Assembly: GCA_016841605.1 (NCBI GenBank)
Contig: JAENYV010000008.1
Location: 38,138-102,137 of the forward strand
Source: Dethiobacter alkaliphilus
Lineage (GTDB): Bacteria; Bacillota; Dethiobacteria; DTU022; UBA8154
Direction: 5' to 3'
DNA: 64,000 nucleotides
Positions within the stretch are counted from its first letter, which is position 1. Each line of letters starts with the position of its first letter. Position numbers and translations under genes: made by a program. Positions 35,457-44,121 of this stretch are shown one piece after another. Under the pieces are notes generated by a model, which was not told the DNA's origin, did not search any database, and saw only the letters and a list, made by a program, of their open reading frames with translations.

Positions 35457-36560
35457 ATGTCGAGGACTATTTTTAATCTTCTGCGAGCAGACGGAAGCAT
35501 AGTAATTAACAAAAACTTAGCTCGAAACATTGGGATCGATGAGGCAATAGTTTATTCTGAGCTCATTAGCAAATATATCTACTACGAAGAACAAAATATG
35601 TTGACCGAGGACGGCTTCTTCTTTGTTACAGTCGAAGATTTACAGCATAGCACAACGCTTTCAAAATATCAGCAGTCAAAAGCAATTTCGGAGCTTGTAA
35701 AATTAGGGCTAATTACGCACCAAAATCGCGGGGTTCCGCCTAAAAGGTATTTTAAGCTTACAATTGATAATGAATTGATAATAAAATATTTACAAAGTCC
35801 GGGTGAAAAAAATGAAAGTAAAGAAATCAAAGAAGAAAAGAATAAAGAAGTCGAAGGTTCGCAAACGTCGATAGAAGCACAAAAGTTAAAAAACTTGACT
35901 TATAAAAGTGAAAAAGCTGAACCTTCAAAAGTCAACCTACAAACGCCGATGGAATCCCAAAAGTCAAAAAACTTAACTTTTAAAAGTGAAGATACCGCCC
36001 CTTTACAAAGCTCGATGGAATCCCAAAAGTTAAAAAACTGCACTTTTAAAAGTGAAGAAACTAAACTTTCAAAAGTCAAAAAACTCGCCACTAATAATAC
36101 TAAAACTAATAATACTAAAAAACAACAACAACCGTTTCCTAAAATTTCAAGTAAAAATGCAAACGCCGGTGAGTACTCTGTCGTTGTTGCTGGTGAACCT
36201 AAAAACCAAAAACCAGGGTTGGAGCAAAAAGATCTTGTGGATGAATTGCATGGACTGGGAATTGGCAAGGAAAAAGCGGAAGAATTGATAAACACGTATT
36301 CCAGAGCCAAAATTACAAATCTAATCAACTATGTTATTTCTGATTATAAAATCGAAAAAAAAGCCGGTTTTATAATAAAAGCTCTAGAAAAAGATTATAT
36401 TTTGCCAGAAATGAACCTTCAGCAGACGGAGGATCATCTTAAAATCAAGACAGAAAAATATCTTCGAAAACTTAAAGAAGCAGAAAAAAATGCCGATTTC
36501 AAAGGCTTAACTAAATTTTTACAAATGGTTAAATCAGGGAAAATTTGGTCGATGACTTAG
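35457..36560 (+). CDS. Replication-initiator-like winged-helix protein
   Basis: A 367-aa protein from ATG 35457 (GGAGGTGACATTA upstream). The N-terminal 110 residues look like a winged helix of the DnaD/RepA-N kind (NIGIDEAIVYSELISKYIYY, LSKYQQSKAISELVKLGLIT). The middle (about 140-245) is Lys/Ser/Thr-rich with a repeated motif (S/A-Q-K-x-K-N-L/C-T-F/Y-K-S-E, three times). The C-terminus (about 270-360) is helical. Similar proteins serve as initiators or helicase-loading factors in Firmicute phages and integrative elements; the role here is inferred. Confidence 0.6.
   Translation: MSRTIFNLLRADGSIVINKNLARNIGIDEAIVYSELISKYIYYEEQNMLTEDGFFFVTVEDLQHSTTLSKYQQSKAISELVKLGLITHQNRGVPPKRYFKLTIDNELIIKYLQSPGEKNESKEIKEEKNKEVEGSQTSIEAQKLKNLTYKSEKAEPSKVNLQTPMESQKSKNLTFKSEDTAPLQSSMESQKLKNCTFKSEETKLSKVKKLATNNTKTNNTKKQQQPFPKISSKNANAGEYSVVVAGEPKNQKPGLEQKDLVDELHGLGIGKEKAEELINTYSRAKITNLINYVISDYKIEKKAGFIIKALEKDYILPEMNLQQTEDHLKIKTEKYLRKLKEAEKNADFKGLTKFLQMVKSGKIWSMT
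35874..36060 (+). repeat. Three degenerate repeats in the replication-like gene
   Basis: Copies start near 35874, 35952 and 36018, each about 39 bp and coding for QKLKNLTFKSE-like peptides in a charged linker. Spacing between copies differs (78 and 66 bp). Confidence 0.8.
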
Positions 36561-37472
36561 ATAATTATTTATTTATTGCATCCAAACGAAACATACTTTA
36601 TGATTTCGACAAAATTTTACAAAGTTCATCAAAGGAAACCCCCTTAATTTGCCGAATTTAGTTAGCACTATTATTAATACACCTAAATGTATGTAATACC
36701 AATATATTATTGTGCTCTTGCAAAAGCAATCAATGTTTTAAGCACTCAGTGTTTTCAGATGAGAACGAGTACAGAATTTTATTTGAAGAGGGACAAGCCG
36801 AAGCGTTGTTAGATTGCAATTTTAAAATTGCACCCACAGACAATTATGAGCTTCTATAAAGGAGTTAAATTTACAACAAAAAAATAAACGTTATGCATAA
36901 TTGGCTTGAATCATTTTTGGGGGGATGCGTTGATTCAGGAAATTATTATTGGGCTCAGATGCTATCAGAATAAAAGGGAATTAATATCATTTTTGAAGGC
37001 AATTAGATTAGATAGAATTAAAGTGAAAATTTTAGAGAGTCCTATTAAATAGTTTGAATTACCAGCACTTGAGAAGAATCAGGTTAATATACTCAAGGCT
37101 AACAATGGAAAGCATGATACTGCAAGGTTAGAGAATGATAATAGGAGTTGCATGTTAGTCCGCAATCCGAATCAAGCTCGAAAGCAGCTTCGCAAGTCCA
37201 AAATACCGCGCGAAAGGCAAAGCCCGCGGTATCACCGCCCCCCGCCAAAAATGATAATCTTGATTCCACGCCGCACCGGAGCAGAGCCCGGCGAAATTAT
37301 TACTTTCGGTACTTATCCGCAGACGGCAGACGGCGGACGGCGCGGACAGAACGCCGATATCCATCACGAATTAATGAAATAATACCTTCTTATTGGCCGT
37401 GATATCAGGATTGTTGCTTATAGTCTGTTGACTTATTGTCTGAATCGCATATAATTATTTTGGGGTGATCTG
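36561..37472. other. Decayed region of about 900 bp
   Basis: No intact gene. It holds fragments of a DUF2971-like gene (36720-37052) and, at 37180-37380, a patch much richer in G+C than its surroundings. In one frame that patch reads PGEIITFGTYPQTADG, reminiscent of the start of a DUF6273-type domain. These look like remains of earlier cargo. Confidence 0.5.
36720..37052 (+). pseudogene. Remnant of a DUF2971-like gene
   Basis: One frame (ending TAA 36857-36859) reads CFKHSVFSDENEYRILFEEG, and a shifted frame downstream (from about 36930 to TAG 37050) reads EIIIGLRCYQNKRELISFLK and a typical end. Together they resemble the C-terminal part of DUF2971 proteins, but a frameshift separates them and the 5' half is missing. 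The family assignment is from memory and tentative. Confidence 0.4.
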
Positions 37473-37739
37473 ATGAGTTTGCTGCAAGTGTTTTCTGCTA
37501 ACTTATGCCGTTACAGACATGAAACAGGATTGTCTTAAGAGGAGTTTGCCGATTTAGCTGGTTTACATCGAACATATATCAGCGCTCTGGAATGTGGCAA
37601 GCGAAGTATTGCCATTGATAATGTGGAGAAAATTGCGACGGCGCTTAATATTGACGCCTATTTATTGTTTATTGATACAAGTACTATATCAATAAATAAT
37701 TTAAACCTTAATACAGGGATGAGGATTGAGGAAAAATGA
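37473..37739 (+). pseudogene. Restriction-modification controller-like HTH gene with in-frame TAA
   Basis: From ATG 37473 (GGGGTGATCTG upstream) the frame codes for 88 codons, ending TGA 37737-37739, which overlaps the methyltransferase ATG (ATGA). It resembles C-protein controllers: CRYRHETGLS, then EEFADLAGLHRTYISALECG, KRSIAIDNVEKIATALNI. TAA at codon 22 (37536-37538) replaces a probable Gln codon at the start of the HTH, and a usual Arg is Cys (LECGKRS). Both fit C-to-T changes. If translation truly stops here, control of and translational coupling to the cassette would be lost. Confidence 0.8.
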
Positions 37740-39112
37740 GCAATGTTGGACTAGCAGAAAAATTCAATAACCTCACCTTGGAGTCGGAAGATCACTGGGA
37801 CTATCGTGGCACAAATAATAGCGAACGCGATTATGTTCATGGATTTTGTACGTATCCTGCAATGATGGTTCCCAAAATGCAACGTGAAATGCTCCAAGTT
37901 TGTCTTTCGGAGATGCCAATACCGCGTTCCCAATTGCTGGATCCTTTTGCTGGTTCTGGAACCATCCTCGTTGAAGGTATGCTACAAGGTCTAGATGTTG
38001 TTGGCATTGATATTAATCCTCTTGCAGTTCTGTTGTGCAAAGTTAAAACAACTATTATTAATGTGGAAATGCTTAAACAACACACTGCGCAACTTGTAAC
38101 TAATATTGAGCAAGCAAATAATATCCCAGATTATCAATTCAAAGGAATAGAAAAATGGTTTACGGCGCAAGCAATATCTGACCTAAGTAAAATAAGAACC
38201 GCCATCACGCAAGATGAGAACATTGAAATTCGGCGATTTTTTTGGGCAACATTTTGTGAAATTGTGAGAATGGTATCCAATTCTCGTGATTGCACTTACA
38301 AGCTACACATAAAAGATGCAAAAGATATTAAGACATATGATAAGGATGCGATTGCGCTTTTCAAGGAAACGCTGACTTTTAATGTTTCTAAGTATAACGA
38401 GTTTTATAGTGTGCTTAAACAACGTGGGCATATTAAGCGAGATGGAATATCATATAAAGGCTCTGTAAAAGTCATACTTAGCGATTGTATCGTTTATCTA
38501 CAACACACAAAGAAAAAGTTTGATCTCATCTTTACCTCCCCTCCGTATGGGGATAACCACACAACTGTGTCATATGGACAGTATTCGGTTATCCCTTTGA
38601 GATGGATAAACAGTAAAGACATTGATGAATCAATTAATGAAAACCTTTTGGATACACTATATGAAATCGACAATATTTCCCTTGGTGGAATGAGTTCTAA
38701 TATGTATATTACCCGGAACAAAAAGAATATTGTCAAAAAAACTGAAACGTTAAAAGAACAGATCACTACAATTACCGAGATTGCGCCAAAGCAAGTGAAT
38801 AAACTGATTTCGTTTTACAGTGATTTTGATAGTTTTCTATCTACTATATCAAAAAAGATGAAGCCTACCTCTGTATCAGTTTGGACACTTGGAAATCGCA
38901 AAGTAGCAAAGCAAGAAATTTACATGAATAAAATAATGATTGAATTAGGAACACGATATAATCTCTCTCTTTTAACCAGTTTTACAAGAAAAATTCTAAA
39001 TAAGCGAATGCCAAAGATCAATGCCTATACGGGCGACGAAAAAGACATACAGGGCACCATGACAAGAGAGCATATATTGATTTTTGTAAGGAGTGATCCT
39101 GTCAATGAGTGA
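37736..39112 (+). CDS. DNA amino-methyltransferase (N4-cytosine or N6-adenine) of the cassette
   Basis: A 458-aa SAM-dependent methyltransferase. AdoMet motif I DPFAGSG is at residues 69-75, followed by an acidic strand end IDINP (91-95). Catalytic motif IV TSPPY is at 267-271, and an upstream HGFCTYPAMMVPKM segment resembles those of m4C/m6A enzymes. Motif I precedes motif IV. The TSPPY form favours amino-methylation of C or A, and the target site is unknown. Its start overlaps the broken controller gene, and its last 8 bp overlap the GHKL protein gene, so the three-gene set is translated as a unit. No conventional endonuclease gene is next to it. Confidence 0.88.
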   Translation: MSNVGLAEKFNNLTLESEDHWDYRGTNNSERDYVHGFCTYPAMMVPKMQREMLQVCLSEMPIPRSQLLDPFAGSGTILVEGMLQGLDVVGIDINPLAVLLCKVKTTIINVEMLKQHTAQLVTNIEQANNIPDYQFKGIEKWFTAQAISDLSKIRTAITQDENIEIRRFFWATFCEIVRMVSNSRDCTYKLHIKDAKDIKTYDKDAIALFKETLTFNVSKYNEFYSVLKQRGHIKRDGISYKGSVKVILSDCIVYLQHTKKKFDLIFTSPPYGDNHTTVSYGQYSVIPLRWINSKDIDESINENLLDTLYEIDNISLGGMSSNMYITRNKKNIVKKTETLKEQITTITEIAPKQVNKLISFYSDFDSFLSTISKKMKPTSVSVWTLGNRKVAKQEIYMNKIMIELGTRYNLSLLTSFTRKILNKRMPKINAYTGDEKDIQGTMTREHILIFVRSDPVNE

Positions 39113-41639
39113 ACAATTAACATTGTTTGACCGCGAGTCAGACTATCTTGAATCTGACATCAACGGTTTTGATAAGGAATCAGCATCATTTCGTGTTCAT
39201 GCCTCTCTTATTTATAAACTCGGTGAGTCACTTATTGCTGACGAGGTTACTGCTCTATCTGAGCTTATTAAGAATGCATATGATGCCGATGCAACGATCT
39301 GTATGTTATCGATTGACTCTAATTATACAGAAACCATTGCAGAAACGGTTTGTAAGGGATTGATTGAGCTTTCAGATAATGGTTGTGGAATGGGTTTATC
39401 TACTATCATAAATGGATGGCTCACACTTTCTAATTCTCCTAAGAAAAAAATGAAGAAAGAAAAAAAGACGACCCCAAAATATCACCGTTATCCTCTGGGT
39501 GATAAAGGTTTAGGCCGTCTTTCGGTTCAAAAGCTTGGCAGAAATATGCAGATGATTACGAAATCTGCAACCTCAAAGATCGAGTACACTGTTACTATTC
39601 CTTGGGGCGATTTTCTTAAGAATACTACGATCGATCAGATTCCTGTCAAGATTGAAAAAGCAGAAATAAATAATAACAAATCATACACAAAAATTGTGAT
39701 TAAGGATCTTATTGATAACGAGCGTTGGGCGAGCAAAGCTCAAATTGATATTTTAACAAACAGCATAAGCAAAATTGTGTCGCCTTTTCGAAGTAAAGAA
39801 AATACCTTTAAAGTTGTTGCAAAAGTCAACGGGCAAGAAATTGAGACTATCGGCAAAATATTTGATGAACTCCTTGCTTCGGCGCGCGCAAAACATACAA
39901 TAAAATATTCCGGTGGGAAAGCAGTAATTATATCAGAATATAAAAGGTCATTTTTCTATAACAGAGACATCCTGCAAAAGATTACTTCAGGTGAATTTAC
40001 GCTAAGCGAGACTGTAATTAATGATTTTTTACGGATAAATCAAAAGCCTCTGTCAAATGTATTTCCTAAACGCGACGGCGGAAATGTAATTGCTTCTGAG
40101 GATGAATGCCTGTTTGAAGATATTCAGCTTTCTAAAAAAACATCAGGTGATTCCTTACAAGCAAGTGACCCCGGTGATTTCGAATGCGAAATCTATGAAT
40201 ATTCATTAGAGAAAAAGTATCTATATTATCTTTATGAGAATATCAGCTATGATGGATTAATTGACCGTGATGAATATCGCGGTTTTATCTCTCGTTTTCA
40301 TGGTGTTAAGGTGGTACGCGACGGTTTTGTTGTCCAGGGGTTTGGTGAAGGAGACGGAGGCGACTGGCTTGGATTATCTTCCTCGTCAAAGACTACTGGA
40401 TATTTCTTTGATTTACGAAATGATAGCGTAATTGGATGCGTTTATCTTACCGGAAATTGCAATGCCGCATTGAAAGAAACAACTAACAGAGAAGGATTTG
40501 TTGAGGATGAATATTATCATTCATTTAAGAAAATCCTTGACGATTCTATTAGGAGAATAAATCGCAACCGTAAAAAGCTCAACGATGCAATGAAAGCCTA
40601 TATTATAGAAGCCATATCTATCTCCAGTAATATTGGAGATGAAGTTTTAAGTTTTAAGCCTACAGTGGCCAAAATACGTGAAGAAATGGCAAGCACAACT
40701 CCCCTTATAGCAGAGGGGCAAAGGCATATTACCTCTGCATTAGATAACTATCGTGTTGCAAAAAAAGCAATTGATTCTTCGCCGTTTGTACTTCCAGAAG
40801 CGACTAAAAATATAGATGATTTATATCATAATATTACTGATGTTTCGAGCGATTATACACGTCTTCTACAAGAACGAGACTCACTTAGCAAAAAACTTGA
40901 TGCGATTAATTATGATTTTGAGAAGATTAACGAAAGACTTCAGGATTTATTTGAATTAGCTGGACTTGGAATCTCTGTGGAACTATTTGCGCATGAGTTT
41001 GATTCTTCAATTAGAAGCGTAAAAGCCAAGAACCAACAAGTTATTGACTCGAAAGCAACGGAAACAGTTGATGACCTTATTAAGCATATAAATTATATTA
41101 CTTTTTCGCTAGATGCTCTAAGAAAGCAAATGTCATATTTCAATCCTGGGCTTAAGTTTGTAAGAGCTGAGAAACAGGTATTTGACATCAGCGACTTCTT
41201 AGAATCGCATAGATCATTTTATAAGGAAAGATGCGAAAAAAAGAATATAGATTTTAATGTAAATGTGCTGACGGATTTTAAGGTGCGTATAAATCGTGGA
41301 ATGCTAAACCAAGTATTTGATAATTTATTCAGCAATTCAGAATACTGGCTTGACTTTTCAGTGCGTAAAGGCCTGATTAAAAACAAAAAGTATAATATTG
41401 ATGTTTCAGAACGTGGCATTATTGTAGTATGGGATAATGGCATTGGTGTAAGCAGGGATATTGAAACACGGTTATTTGAACCATTTGAAAGCAAAAAAAA
41501 GGATGGTCGAGGCTTAGGGTTATATATTGCTGCCAGCAATCTTAAGTACAACTCTGCTATGATCAGACTACTTGGCGAAAGGAATAATGAGGACAATCTA
41601 TATAAATTCGCAATTGATCTTTCACAGTTAATGCAGTGA
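39105..41639 (+). CDS. Dual GHKL protein: MORC/Hsp90-like ATPase plus histidine-kinase core
   Basis: An 844-aa cytoplasmic protein from ATG 39105 (AAGGAG upstream; GTG 39093 is an alternative). The N-terminal ATPase shows N-box ELIKNAYDAD (E53, N57, D60), G1 LSDNGCGMG (D91) and G2 GDKGLGRLS (132-140), the pattern of MutL/Hsp90/MORC ATPases. Residues about 520-615 are coiled coil. A DHp-like helix carries LFAHEFDSSI with His630, a candidate phospho-acceptor. The C-terminal kinase domain has N-box DNLFSNSEYW (N740, N744), G1 WDNGIGV (D777), F-box LFEPFES and G2 GRGLGLYIA. No membrane segment or PAS/GAF sensor is present. It should phosphorylate the receiver protein encoded 22 bp downstream. Confidence 0.85.
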   Translation: MSEQLTLFDRESDYLESDINGFDKESASFRVHASLIYKLGESLIADEVTALSELIKNAYDADATICMLSIDSNYTETIAETVCKGLIELSDNGCGMGLSTIINGWLTLSNSPKKKMKKEKKTTPKYHRYPLGDKGLGRLSVQKLGRNMQMITKSATSKIEYTVTIPWGDFLKNTTIDQIPVKIEKAEINNNKSYTKIVIKDLIDNERWASKAQIDILTNSISKIVSPFRSKENTFKVVAKVNGQEIETIGKIFDELLASARAKHTIKYSGGKAVIISEYKRSFFYNRDILQKITSGEFTLSETVINDFLRINQKPLSNVFPKRDGGNVIASEDECLFEDIQLSKKTSGDSLQASDPGDFECEIYEYSLEKKYLYYLYENISYDGLIDRDEYRGFISRFHGVKVVRDGFVVQGFGEGDGGDWLGLSSSSKTTGYFFDLRNDSVIGCVYLTGNCNAALKETTNREGFVEDEYYHSFKKILDDSIRRINRNRKKLNDAMKAYIIEAISISSNIGDEVLSFKPTVAKIREEMASTTPLIAEGQRHITSALDNYRVAKKAIDSSPFVLPEATKNIDDLYHNITDVSSDYTRLLQERDSLSKKLDAINYDFEKINERLQDLFELAGLGISVELFAHEFDSSIRSVKAKNQQVIDSKATETVDDLIKHINYITFSLDALRKQMSYFNPGLKFVRAEKQVFDISDFLESHRSFYKERCEKKNIDFNVNVLTDFKVRINRGMLNQVFDNLFSNSEYWLDFSVRKGLIKNKKYNIDVSERGIIVVWDNGIGVSRDIETRLFEPFESKKKDGRGLGLYIAASNLKYNSAMIRLLGERNNEDNLYKFAIDLSQLMQ

Positions 41640-41661
41640 AGCATGGGGTGGGGATAGAGAC

Positions 41662-43389
41662 ATGATTAAAACGTTGTTTTCTATGCATAATATTAAGTAT
41701 GTTATAAGCGTCGATGATTGTTATTATGCGCCAAAATATGATGAAATGAAAGCACAAGTATATAGTGAGATATGTTGTTGCGTTGATCCATTTAGAACAT
41801 ATCTAACTGAAGCCGGTAAATCGCAACAAATAGACGAGATTGATAGTTTCGCAGCGCTCGGTGCGGACGCAGATGCACTGGTTACTTCACTCCTTGATAC
41901 TCTTACTGAATATGAATTGGAGGAATGTTTTAAAATTGCTGGAAATACAGATAGAACGTACTCTGTAGATCAGAATGGCATTATCGCATTTTTAGATGAT
42001 TTAAAAGCCCAAGGGTGTATCGAGCAATACTTGACACTATCAACTGTAGCCGAAGCAGCTACGCTTGATTGCGAAATAGCCGGTATTACGAAGGGCTGCA
42101 TATTATGGTTGCTGGACAAAAATTTTGAAAGAGTCGGCGAGTCGGCAAATGCTGGCATTGAACTAGCGAAGACCCTGACGCAACGAAATAATGGGCAAGA
42201 TAATTATGTTTATATTTTATCTGCTATAGAATCAGACTCCGATTTAAGTGAAGATGAAATAGAGGCCGAATTTGATTGCTTGCTGTCAGCAATGTGCGAT
42301 CTTGAAACATCGTCATTTATTTATTACGTTAATAAACAACGTATTCTATCAAAAAAAAATGATAGAATTGCAAAAAGTCTGGCGCAAGGATTTAAACGGA
42401 AAGCGAGTTACGAACTGTTCAAAGCTTATGGAAAATGCCTGAATACAAGTATAGAATCAGCCACAAAAAGAATTTTGGGGATCAAGCAGAAGACTTTAAA
42501 TTATCTATTTAATGAAAAAGTAGAGCGCAAAGGTGAGTCATGTATAGATTTTATGGCAAGGCTTGTACAGATATTGCAAACAGAAGAATATAACAAAGCT
42601 CTTGCTTATGAGCACAATACTATTGCTGAAAAAATGAAATATTATGAGGAACTGTGTAATGCAATAAAAGATGCTACTGGAAACGCAACTGAAATGACGC
42701 CGATATTAAAAGAACTCCGAGATATAGAATTATATAACCGATATATCAATTTACAGTTCATTGAACTATCAACAGGAGATATTTTTCTTATTAATTCTTC
42801 ATATTACTTACTAGTATCACAAGCGTGTGATACATATTTGCGTCCAGATGGCTGTCGGAAATTAAAAAATGCGATTCTTTTAGAAATCGTGTCAGAGGGC
42901 AAATCTGAATTTAATTATCCCCTGTCATGTTTTAGGGGTTTAAAAAAACCAATGGTCATGTATCAAAACCAAATTAGCATACCATTTGACATTTTGGATT
43001 TGTGCGTCATAAACGAAAATGGACAAGCAAGCATTGATATGTCCTATTTTCAAGACATAGAGGATGTTAAACTAAAGAATCATTCTAAGAATTTTAACAA
43101 AAGATTAAAGATAATCTGTGTACACTTAAAGGCGATAAATGAAAGCAAATCAACGATTGAACGTCTTATCGGTAAAGATGCCGAGATTTCTGAAGAGGCT
43201 GCAAGAGCTGCATATGCAACACTTCTTAGCGAAGATTCTTTCTTAAAAAATTACACAATCAGCAAAAATAAGCTATGTTATCCCGTACAACGAATATGTA
43301 GGTTAGATGAATTGACAACCATAGACATTGTTAAAGATTATGGAATCGTTTTGTCTCGAATAGGACATCCATTTGATTTTCTGAAATAG
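41662..43389 (+). CDS. Receiver-domain protein with long insertion and unknown C-terminal domain
   Basis: A 575-aa protein. Its first 230 residues keep every key position of a response-regulator receiver: YVISVDDCYY (D18, D19), LWLLDKNF (D152, phospho-acceptor), YVYILSA (S187) and YYVNKQ (K225). About 110 mostly helical residues are inserted between the first acidic pair and D152. Residues about 235-575 match no output domain I know; no HTH is seen, and an LLVSQACDTYLRPDG segment near residue 385 is the most striking. By position it is the partner of the GHKL kinase and may be the effector. It is the last gene before a truncated group II intron 40 bp downstream. Confidence 0.75.
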   Translation: MIKTLFSMHNIKYVISVDDCYYAPKYDEMKAQVYSEICCCVDPFRTYLTEAGKSQQIDEIDSFAALGADADALVTSLLDTLTEYELEECFKIAGNTDRTYSVDQNGIIAFLDDLKAQGCIEQYLTLSTVAEAATLDCEIAGITKGCILWLLDKNFERVGESANAGIELAKTLTQRNNGQDNYVYILSAIESDSDLSEDEIEAEFDCLLSAMCDLETSSFIYYVNKQRILSKKNDRIAKSLAQGFKRKASYELFKAYGKCLNTSIESATKRILGIKQKTLNYLFNEKVERKGESCIDFMARLVQILQTEEYNKALAYEHNTIAEKMKYYEELCNAIKDATGNATEMTPILKELRDIELYNRYINLQFIELSTGDIFLINSSYYLLVSQACDTYLRPDGCRKLKNAILLEIVSEGKSEFNYPLSCFRGLKKPMVMYQNQISIPFDILDLCVINENGQASIDMSYFQDIEDVKLKNHSKNFNKRLKIICVHLKAINESKSTIERLIGKDAEISEEAARAAYATLLSEDSFLKNYTISKNKLCYPVQRICRLDELTTIDIVKDYGIVLSRIGHPFDFLK

Positions 43390-43428
43390 ATTCCATTATT
43401 TTAGTCTAACATGTAGACTTCCATTATC

Positions 43429-44121
43429 GTGCGCCGGATGACGGCATGTATTTTAACAGGTGGAAATCCTGTCTGGTAAGGTTTAAGCTGAACCACCAGT
43501 AGCGAGTCATGAGTTCAATGCAGTAATGTATTGGACTAAGCGTTGACAGTCAGGTGGCAGGTATGAAATGTGATTGAACCCCGAAATGAAGATTAGTGAA
43601 ATGGCCGACATTCTGATAATAATGGAAGGCAACACATTACTAGCGTTAAAAGTGAGCGAAATAATGCATTTCCGGGGTCGAAGAGCCATACATGTCATAC
43701 AATGGATACATGTTAACCCGGGAGGCCCTGCTGTTTCTCAACATAGTAAATTTATATGTTGAGTATGATGGACAACTAGAAATGGAGGAAGTCAAAGGGA
43801 TGGCAGGGAGTCGGACAGCCACATAGTACTGATGAACGTGGGTAATGCCACGGGAGGAAAGGTGCGAAGTGATGAAAATCACTGCTGCGTAATACCATAT
43901 CTTTAAGGAAACATTATCTGTACACAGAGACGGGAGTAATAATGGAAACGAAATTAAAGAGAATATCAGAGATATCTCGAAAGAACCCGAAGGAGGTATT
44001 TACATCAATCGGGCATCTTATCAACAAAGAGATGCTAGAAATCTGCCATAAGGAAATGGACAGGAATAAGATTGAGGAGGAGATAGCCTTATCGCTGAAT
44101 CTTAGTCTTCCTCACTCATAA
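43429..44121 (+). mobile_element. Truncated group II intron
   Basis: It begins with the group II 5' signature GTGCGCC at 43429 and continues with about 500 bp of structured RNA sequence, including the typical AGGGAGTCGGACAGCC block near 43790 and GGGTAATGCCACGGGAGG near 43840. An intron-encoded protein start follows at 43942. The frame stops after 59 codons, and neither the rest of the reverse transcriptase nor domains V and VI are visible. The intron is therefore a dead 5' fragment. It sits just after the receiver gene, so a fourth cassette gene may have been lost there. Confidence 0.75.
43942..44121 (+). pseudogene. N-terminal fragment of a group II intron reverse transcriptase
   Basis: 59 codons starting METKLKRISEISRKNPKEVF, the usual N-terminus of LtrA-like intron proteins, up to about NKEMLEICHKEMD. 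It then diverges into an unrelated short tail and a stop. All catalytic RT motifs are absent. Confidence 0.8.

Noticed and set aside
37736-43389. Assigning the cassette to BREX, DISARM, Dnd, Detocs or a plain type II restriction system
   Set aside because: The marker genes of those systems (PglX/PglZ, helicase pair, DndBCDE, nucleosidase effector, stand-alone endonuclease) are absent; only partial analogies exist.
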